This document shows positions 55,940-64,000 of a stretch of DNA of 64,000 nucleotides, piece after piece (within the stretch, counting starts at the first letter, position 1; every line of letters begins with the position of its first letter). A program made the position numbers and the translations under genes. Under the pieces are notes generated by a model. The model was not told the origin of the DNA, did not search any database, and worked only from the letters and a program-made list of their open reading frames with translations. This DNA is from Spirodela intermedia (lineage: Eukaryota; Streptophyta; Magnoliopsida; Alismatales; Araceae), in the NCBI GenBank assembly GCA_902729315.2, contig LR746269.1, positions 7,662,231 to 7,726,230 on the forward strand, in the 5' to 3' direction.

Positions 55940-56470
55940 GCATATATAAATCATATGTAAATCCTTATTAATTGATATCAACATCATGTAAAAGTAGAAG
56001 TTATACATTGTTTAGAGATTGGTTAGGTGCTATTTTTTATGAAAGGAGGAGACAACTCTTCTATTATTTTTTTCCCACTACGTACATAAAACCATTCATA
56101 AATCCTTCATAATTAGAATCTACATCATATAATTGCAGAAGATATATATTGTTTAGAAATTGGGTAGGTGATGTTTTTGACGAAAGAAAAAGGCAACTCT
56201 TCTAGTATATTCTTCTTCCTTGGTGTACATAAAATTATCTCTAAATCTTTCATAATTGAAATCTAGATCATATGCTAGCAGATGCTATCAATTATTTAGA
56301 GAGGTACTGTTTTTCTATCAAAGGACAAGCCAACTCTTCTAGTATTGTTTTTCCATGGCGTGCATAAAATCGTCTTTAAATCATTCAAAGTTGAAATCAT
56401 ACAATAGCAGAAACTATAGATTATTTGTAGTTTGCTTGGGCGTTGTTTCTTTGATAAAAGCAAAGTGGTG
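55940..56470. repeat. Tandem repeat, about 140-bp unit, nearly four copies
   Basis: The phrase attgtttagagattggttaggtg recurs as attgtttagaaattgggtag, attatttagagaggtactg and attatttgtagtttgcttggg, starting at about 56007, 56148, 56291 and 56420. Each unit also carries gacaactcttctattat / ggcaactcttctagtat / gccaactcttctagtat, then a TGGTGTACATAAAA-type segment, an aaatctttcataattgaaatc segment and tagcagaagctat. The spacing is 129-143 bp. Units have diverged, so the array is old. No coding frame runs through it. Confidence 0.85.
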
Positions 56471-58466
56471 ACACTAATTGTCATAGGCCTGATAAAGCAA
56501 ACTTTTTCCCATGTACAGAAGCAGAATTTTTTCATCGCTAACACCAACCCAGCATCCCATTTCAAGGCTTAAAATTTCATAATACACGGATATATGAATG
56601 TTATTGAATTAGTTAGTTCTAATAATTCTAGACAGCTTACAATGAGATTTTATTGAGATTTTCTTTCAAACATTTATTGGGCCTATAGATAAAAACGAAT
56701 TGATATTTTTCTAGATAGATGGATTTGTGTCTAAAATAATTCCTATAAATCATGTAAGTGAGGTAGTAAAATTAGTTATATAACATTTATCACAGTAGAA
56801 GTAGTTTTTTAATTGGTCTAGAGTAAGCTTTGACGTCTAAAGATAAAAGCTGGAGATAATAAAAAGAGTATAGTTCATGGTTGAATTTTTTATCGAATTT
56901 GGTCTATACAAGTGATAAAGTAATTGGAAGAGGAAGAAAATTAATTAAAACACGAAAATTTTATGATTATTTAATAAAATTGATCCATTATATATATAGC
57001 ACTTGATAGATAAGTTAGGAGTAGAGCGTTGTATTAGTGGATTGAACAAGAAGTATATTACAGGCTTGTGAGCCACACCCCTGGCCTGGGAACCACACCT
57101 TGCGAGCAATAACAAGAAAAAATAAAAGTTCTTAACCCATGTTTCTGTATGTCACCAAGTCAGCCACCGACAAGAACAAATCAGATCAGTCAACGGCATG
57201 CATGAAATAAGAGATACCCTCGCTGAGAAATGAAAATGCTCACCCACATCTAGGAAGATTTTTCTGCTGTCCTGGGCAGAACCAGAGCCTTCAAGTTCAT
57301 GAACACACCATGGGAACGAAGCATTGCACCGTGGGAATTAGATAACTGATTCTATATGCTTGCCCATGCCAAGTAGAAAGAACTGGATTCAAAGAGAAGC
57401 ACAGACTTGCCCACACACACACACCCACACACACTTATAGATAAGTCACCAATATCATGTTCTTCATCTGACAGGTTTCCCTCCAATGAGGAAAATCTAG
57501 GGGAAGAGGATAAGTCAAAGTGGAATTCTCAAAAAATAATATCCGATTGTGTATAAATTTCTATGTGGGAAACAGGGGGATGTACAGTTATTTTCCTCCC
57601 AGGTTAAATGAGGAAAGGAAACCAGCCAGGGCAGGGTTTTTACCAGGCAGATTCCAGTAAAAAGAATTAGAAGGCTCTACTACTGACCTAGCTAGCCTTA
57701 TTTGGATTATTTCACCATGAAAGCTGAAAAGAAAAAACTTCAATCATTCACTTTATGCTCGGAGCTTGTTCAACCCATTCATCATCTACATAATAAACTT
57801 TGTTCAAAAGACCCCGAGTGGATTTGGATTAGCTTCTCAGGTCAAAAGTGGCTCATCTTCAGGCCTTTGTAAGATCGAATCAGGTAGAACCTACAGCACA
57901 GCACAAACGAAATGGAGGTAAATCTATCTCAGTATATATCTAAATACTGTGGGTCAAATCGCAGACGAACAAGATGAAAGTCACTGGACGTGTTAAAGAA
58001 ACATGAAAAGAAAAATGAAGGCAATATAAGCTTTAGGTTCAGAGAGCTGTACCGCAAGTTCAATTTTCGCCAAGCACGAACAATAAAGGTGATGTGGGTT
58101 ATATAAATGAACTCACGAGTCAGACAGATGCTTCGCCCGTTTCTGTACAAGTGACTCATAGGGATCCAAGCGATAAACTAATCATTAATCACAGAATCGG
58201 TCAAGACTGCTCGATTTATGCATCAATACTGAGCCCTCATCGATGCATCAATACTGAGCATCCATGCACGTCTAAAACTGCCAGCGGCCAAAAGAATAAA
58301 AAAAATGTTATGCCAATCACCCTGTACAGACTATATACAGGAAAAATGGTGATCAGCCTCCTAAAAAGGAAGAGAGCCAGCATCGCAGCATAAGAAGCAG
58401 AGGCAGCTCAGACTCTTCCAGACTTCCTCACCCTGTACTCCACGTATGGGAGAGAGCAGCCAAACA
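56471..58466. other. Intergenic sequence and probable CWZF 3' UTR
   Basis: No gene recognised. It contains a CA-rich microsatellite at 57411-57436 (cacacacacacacccacacacac) and an 18-bp direct repeat, gatgcatcaatactgagc, at about 58215 and 58241. Roughly the last 400 bp before 58467 should be the 3' UTR of the minus-strand CW zinc-finger gene. Confidence 0.4.
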
Positions 58467-61400
58467 TCATCTATTTACAGGAACTGCGTTCTCTCCAGAT
58501 TTGCAAGGTTCGCTAATAGCATCCATGGACAGCCGTACAAGGTGTAGCAACCCTTCAACGTCATGGAAGCTGAAATCAAGAACTCTTTTCACAGAAGTGA
58601 TGCCATCAGGCCCATAGTAAGATTCTTCTGGATTAGCACTAGCATGTGTAAATGCGTCGTGAGATTTCCTTGAGGCCTCCATTGCATAATTAACATCTTG
58701 TGCCTGTCAAGAAAACGAAGGTGAGAAGGAAGATATCATAAAAATATGCAACCAATAGCCCATTAATCGAAGTTAAGATATATCCCACAGGCTTCAAAGG
58801 TTGTAGTTTGCATAGGACAAGGACTCCAAAACAGCAAGAAGATCTTAAGTTTCTTGAGCCAAGGAGTGTGGCCCTTGTTGAGTTAACAAAAAGAGGCATG
58901 AAAGCCACCGGTGATACTTTTATGTCCACATCATACTAAAGTAGAAATGCACTGCATCCTTATCTGGATTGACAAGGTAGCTCTTCTTTGTGAAGACTAA
59001 GTGACCATTTTCATAGGACATACAGAGCAAAACCGCATTACCCTGAGAGAAAATCTCTCACCAAGAAAAGTTATCCATTAGTTTTAACTACTTACTTCAC
59101 CAAGAGGGCTACTGCTTCCCACATTTATCAACCAACATCTACTGTACAAATTGGATGCTCCAGAGGAAGTACATCATCGGTGAAACACAAAAAAGGGCAG
59201 ACTTCATTTTGTCCTATAACAATCGCAGGTTGGCAGAAAAAGGTGTAGGAAGAACAAAGAACTTACAAAATTTAGAAGCCGAACAAAATCTGTCCGAGTA
59301 CGTGCAGTAAGGACATGGTTACTGATGCTCTGCGGTGAACTTCGACCCTTTGTTAATGTTGCCTTATCAAGTATATTGTGGTTGTTCAAATTATCGACAT
59401 CTGAAGCTGAAGAAGAGGGTGATTCACCTGTTGAAAAATGTGAACATCATGTAACAGCAACAAACTTGCGTCCCTGAGAATACTCCCGTGAAGTGCATTA
59501 TGAAAAATAAAAAAAGACATAATATATATTATATAGAGACGAACAGTAACCCAGCAATTAAAATAAGAGGCATGCATTCCCATTTCAACGTAGGAGTTAG
59601 TTGATGCATCATGCAGGTTCAACCTAACGTCCACTAAAGAAGCCACAAATCTACTGTCATTAACATACGAGAGCAAATAGCAATATTATATTACAGAAGT
59701 CAGTTGCTTCAATATTCGTTATCCCCAATAAAACATTGAATGGTAACTGAATCTTTGGGGGTTATTAAACATTAATGTCAGTTTCTGAATTAAACACTGC
59801 CGAACATTATCGGATTGGAAACATCATTGGGGATCATTTTGACGCTCGTAAACCAAAAGCCAATGATGAATAGAAACTTTGATAGAATATTAAGTTTACA
59901 CCGGTGCTGCCACTTACGTTGCAATGTTTAGAAAAGCATTTCTGAGGATCAAGGAGAAAACAGGACTCCAATCGTAAAACTTCATTCACCGCTTTGAGAA
60001 ATAACTGAAACAAACAAAATTTAATTCTCCATATAGCTATTCTATGCTTCTGCCAGGGAAAGCTGAAATAGCCACTAATAGGTGAGGAGACAAAGACCCA
60101 GAGTCATCTGGTCTGCATACCCCTCCATCATTTAAGGGCTGAGACTTTCTACCACATCTTTCTTGTGCTAAATGAAATAAATGGGTAATCCATAAACGCA
60201 GAATCCATATATGCATAACGAATGAAGCGGAGGCACATGAGATTTTCGTCAACGTGGAGGCACATGTGCAACATTCTGCAGAAACAAGCTATTTAAAGTG
60301 CGATGAAAATAACCAGCAGCATTTGGCAAACAGAGTTCATGCGGAAGATTCGTCCAATTTATTGATGAGTTCATAGGAATGCCTTTCCGTCACATATGGA
60401 GACAAATTACTTAACCTAATCGACCCAAGTGACATTGCTTAGGGTCAAACAGAGTCGTCATCTTCCTCCAGGTGAGGGAAAGCAACCTTAATGTTGCCTA
60501 TGTAGCCAACCATTGCTGATGAGCATCTGATTTAACCAAAATTTGGGTAATTTTGAGTTTGAAGGCCACATAATGTGATATAAATATGCATAAAAACATG
60601 TACATATAAGGATAAGATCCCCCAAAGTTAACTGGATTGAAAGGCTGTTCCAACCCATATGTGCCAATCCATAGTGAAAATATCCCATTCTTCGAAACAT
60701 GGCTTTTAGGAAACTGTATGCAACATGAGTTGTAAGCCACTCAAACATCAGAAGATTTCAAGAAGATGATTGAACAACCAGCTTCCGAGAATGAACGGTA
60801 CCAAACTGCCTATTTTCCAAAGAAAAACAGCAAAGCTTCTAGCTCTCTACGAACTGACTGTCCTAACCAAGAGGCTAGGATTAGTGAGGACCCCCTACAG
60901 AATAAGAAGGTACATTGACAACTTCCCAAACACATGAATAGTCATTGCCAAAGCACAAGTGATGGAGAGGCGCACTCAAAACAACTGGAATTCAGTGAAA
61001 AACAATAGATACAAAATAAAACCATTGCCTGTTCCGGAGGTGCCACCAGCAAAAGAACTTTGGCTTCTGAAACCATTTTCATTCTTATTTAGCTAGGTAC
61101 ACAAAATTAGTTGGTTTACCTGAAGTGATCATGAGTAGAGTTGTCTGCAGTTCGTTTCGATCTTTGCTTGCACCGGAATGCTTACAAAAGGCAACCTTCA
61201 TATATGCCACTTCCATGCATTTGTAAGCCAGAGCAGCTGCAGCCATTTCTTTGCATTTCTCATATTCATGAGCACAAAATCTGCGTCAAAAACGCCTAGT
61301 TAACCAATAGATAATAATCCACTCAAAATCCACTATCCCAACAAAAAAGTTGTTCACAGAGAAGTATGCTCCGCAAAGGATTATTACCCAAACATAACCG

Positions 61401-63942
61401 GCCATCTTTTGGGGACGGGCATAGGAATCAAAAGCATATATTAGAGACGGTAAAATATATAAAACATATATACCAATGACGGAATAAAAGCAAACACAGC
61501 ATGTCTAACTTTACGTCATGATGAATAAAATCATCCGCAATTTTCACAGGCAAAAAAGGCAATAATATGGTTATCGAGCCTTTCAAGTTCTACTCACTCG
61601 CAGAGTTTAGCAGTATCAGAATACATAGACATTGATTGGGTAGTCTCCCCATTTTTGCAACTTTCAGTACTTGAAGACTCAAGAAGGGAGGCCACATGAA
61701 GAAATTTCAATGCTGCCTCAAAGTATAGACCAGTACTTTCATGCTCCAATCCTTCACCCTGCCATAGATGGTCAAAATGTTCACCCACTCAACAGTACAA
61801 ATAAAATGTAATTCTTCATAAGACAGATGCTAGAACAAACCTTTAATCTGTTAGCAGTGTGTTTCAAATCCCTCGCCTCCTTGAAAGCAGTTGTTATACT
61901 TTGGTTAGCATCCCTTCTGATGAAACTTGGGGCATCAATCTCGCTAGGTATCGGATGTCTCAAACCATTGTGATTCATTGCATTCTGGCTATCAAGCTTA
62001 GGTTGCTTAGCCTTCTTCAGTATATCATTGCTTGCAGCACTAATAGATGACACTACTGCCTTGCCTGCGTTGGTGTGTGAAAAAACCGTTTGGAGGACTT
62101 GAAGTTGTACTTCTTGCTTATCCCCAGAATGTGAGACAAATGGAGACTTTCCTCTTCCAAGTTTTTTCTTCAATTTATCAGGTTCAACGGAGATTAAATA
62201 GGCTGATGGCTTTTCATCCCCATGAAAATTTGCGGTTTGACAACCATTTTGCAAACGAAACTTGCCAACCTTTTTGGCGACAGTTCCAGCCCCACTGCCT
62301 CTAGAGTGGAGACCCCTTGGCTGTTTAGCCAGCAAGCTATCAGCCTCCAAATTTTCGTCAGATAGAAAATTTGACTGGCTATTCCGTCCACATTCAACTG
62401 ACCATTTCCCCTCTGATTCTCTGTTTTCATTATCTCTCTGTGCGCCAATATACCTTTGATCCATCAAATCCTCATGATATGGAGAACGACCGCGAGAATC
62501 CATAGCAGCACCATGTCTGGAAATATTCCCTTTCTTAGAAGAGTCTAAATTTTTATGCTCACTAGAAGAATCTCGTATCTTAAGTTTCTTGTTACCAGTA
62601 TAGCTTTTCGAACTTTCATGATTCCCATTCAACCTGGGTGAAGGACCTTTGACTGATTTTTTTTGGCCAGAAACACTAGCACGGATGTTATTATTCAGCT
62701 TTTCCGGGTCACAGCCATGATTCTTACTAGCATGGATGTTGTCGTCAGGATATTTATTATAGCGATCTGAAATGCTCACAGCACCAACCACCATATTATT
62801 TTCTCCAAAAATAGACAGTGAATGATCATCATGCGCATTCCTCATTGGATTCAAGTGTGCCACGACATTTCCATTTTCAACTAATAATGGAGTTTCATCC
62901 TTTTTCTGAAAATCACAGCGGGCAATTGAAGAATCTTTCTCTCTTCTTACTGTCCCAGACTGTCCTATCCCACCACCAACTGCACACTCAAAGGATCTTC
63001 TTTTGTTACCTCCGTTTGAAAAGCTACCAGTCGCAGCATCTTTTCCTACAGCATTAGATTTAACTTCAAATGCATCAGGATTGGAAATCCTCAAAGGTGA
63101 TGAAGAAACAGATTCTACAGGAGAACCTCTAGCTTCCTGAAATTTTGACTTGCTTCTATGCGAGCTTGAGATCTTGGATGAGCTTGAAGTAGCAACAGTA
63201 GAATGCAGCACACAGGACAAATCCCTTTTCGATGAATCCAAACAGTCCATATTTTTTAGAGATGCCTCACATTGGAACTGCCCATTTTGCTTCTCAGCAG
63301 AGTCATTACGTTTCTCTATTCCATGAAGCATATGCTCCTTGACATTAGACAACAAGATTCTCATTACCCGACCATTTTTGTCAATTTTAGTACCCATCTT
63401 AATTTTAACGGATTCCTTTCCCTTGGCCTTTGAAATTTTTGCCTTCTTTTCATTCCTTGGGTTGCTTTCACTTATTTCCTCTTTGATGCTTAATAAATCA
63501 TCTGCAACATATCCGCAACCCACCACAGTCTCAGAGTGGACCCGAAAGTTCTCCAAGTTTATCTTTCTCTTCTTTGTAGAAGAAAACATTTTATCGGACT
63601 CTTTCATGTCAGAAGCAATAAACTGATCTTTGCCTGATAAGTGTATATCTGTTGTCAATTTACTCACAGACCCTGATAAGTTTGCCTTTGAATCATTTCT
63701 GGAAGGATTCAATGAAGCATTAGCAGTAAGTTTCATTGAACTTCTTTCTTCGATCTTTGATAAAAAACCATTGGAAAAAGTTAGTGGAGATTTTCCAGCA
63801 AAATCTTGGTCAGAATTCCAATCTCCAGAACCATAAGATGTTCCCTTGGCCTTGACCTTTTGGGAACTTTGAACTCCATCTTGATCAAAGTCTCTCTTGC
63901 TCTTGGATCTGAAAGGTTTACAATCTTCTTCAAGGATTTCAC
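58467..63942 (-). CDS. CW-type zinc-finger protein (CWZF family), C-terminal five exons; gene continues past right edge
   Basis: Coding exons in order: 61841-63942 (one large exon, 2102 nt), 61598-61758, 61120-61280, 59267-59427, 58467-58703 (stop TGA at 58469-58467). All are in phase with GT/AG sites, giving about 940 aa. The large exon is Ser/Lys/Asn-rich, probably disordered and nuclear (STKKRKINLENF, KKAKISKAKGKES), and has KVGKFRLQNG. The conserved C-terminal helical domain reads GLEHESTGLYFEAALKFLHV, then CAHEYEKCKEMAAAALAYKC and MEVAYMKVAFCKHSGASKDR, a late DFVRLLNFAQDVNYAMEASR and RVLDFSFHDVEGLLHLVRLS. That C-terminal domain and its exon layout are what I know from plant cysteine-tryptophan domain zinc-finger proteins. 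The CW domain itself, a histone H3K4-methyl reader in other proteins, would lie in upstream exons outside the window, so it is not seen. Convergent with CUL1. Confidence 0.82.
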
Positions 63943-64000
63943 CTGCAGTGAATATACACAATTATGTGAGTATCATGTCAGGAATAAATTGAACATATCC

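Overview
The window is nuclear DNA from a flowering plant. The evidence is intron-rich genes with GT/AG splice sites, degenerate Ty3/gypsy retrotransposons and LTRs, long CT/GA/TA microsatellites, and plant-specific gene families: phi-class GST, kelch-type ACBP, CULLIN1 of the plant type and a plant CW-zinc-finger protein. The CUL1 protein resembles my recollection of rice CUL1 closely, which hints at a monocot or an early-diverging angiosperm. I cannot name the species.

Layout. (1) 1-213, minus: the 5' part of a small secreted proline-rich/LTP-like gene that runs off the left edge. (2) 0.9-23 kb: a decayed, repeat-packed block. It holds a solo LTR with a target-site duplication, a broken CUL4-like cullin pseudogene whose two parts (6.6-7.3 kb and 22.25-22.5 kb) are separated by about 15 kb of insertions, several dead Ty3/gypsy pieces, and a truncated duplicate of the ACBP gene interrupted by a chimeric LTR. 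(3) 23.6-29.2 kb: three phi-class GST copies on the minus strand, the middle one intact (217 aa) and the outer two broken. (4) 29.8-43.1 kb, minus: an intact 18-exon acyl-CoA-binding protein with kelch repeats (670 aa). (5) 46.1-54.0 kb, plus: an intact 19-exon CULLIN1 gene (743 aa), divergent from ACBP. (6) 55.9-56.5 kb: a roughly 140-bp tandem repeat. (7) 58.5-64 kb, minus: the last five coding exons of a CW-type zinc-finger protein gene that continues beyond the right edge, convergent with CUL1.

The genes do not form a pathway or operon; this is ordinary plant gene neighbourhood structure beside a transposon-rich block. The most informative part is the duplicate of ACBP at 14.5-20.4 kb compared with its intact parent at 32.7-39.9 kb. 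The duplicate lost exons 7-12 exactly where a chimeric LTR now sits, it carries a premature stop, and its C-to-T/G-to-A differences are densest next to the LTR. I found no sign of a prokaryotic-style system, CRISPR array or RNA gene. Exon boundaries were read by eye from splice sites, reading-frame phase and recalled family sequences, not computed.
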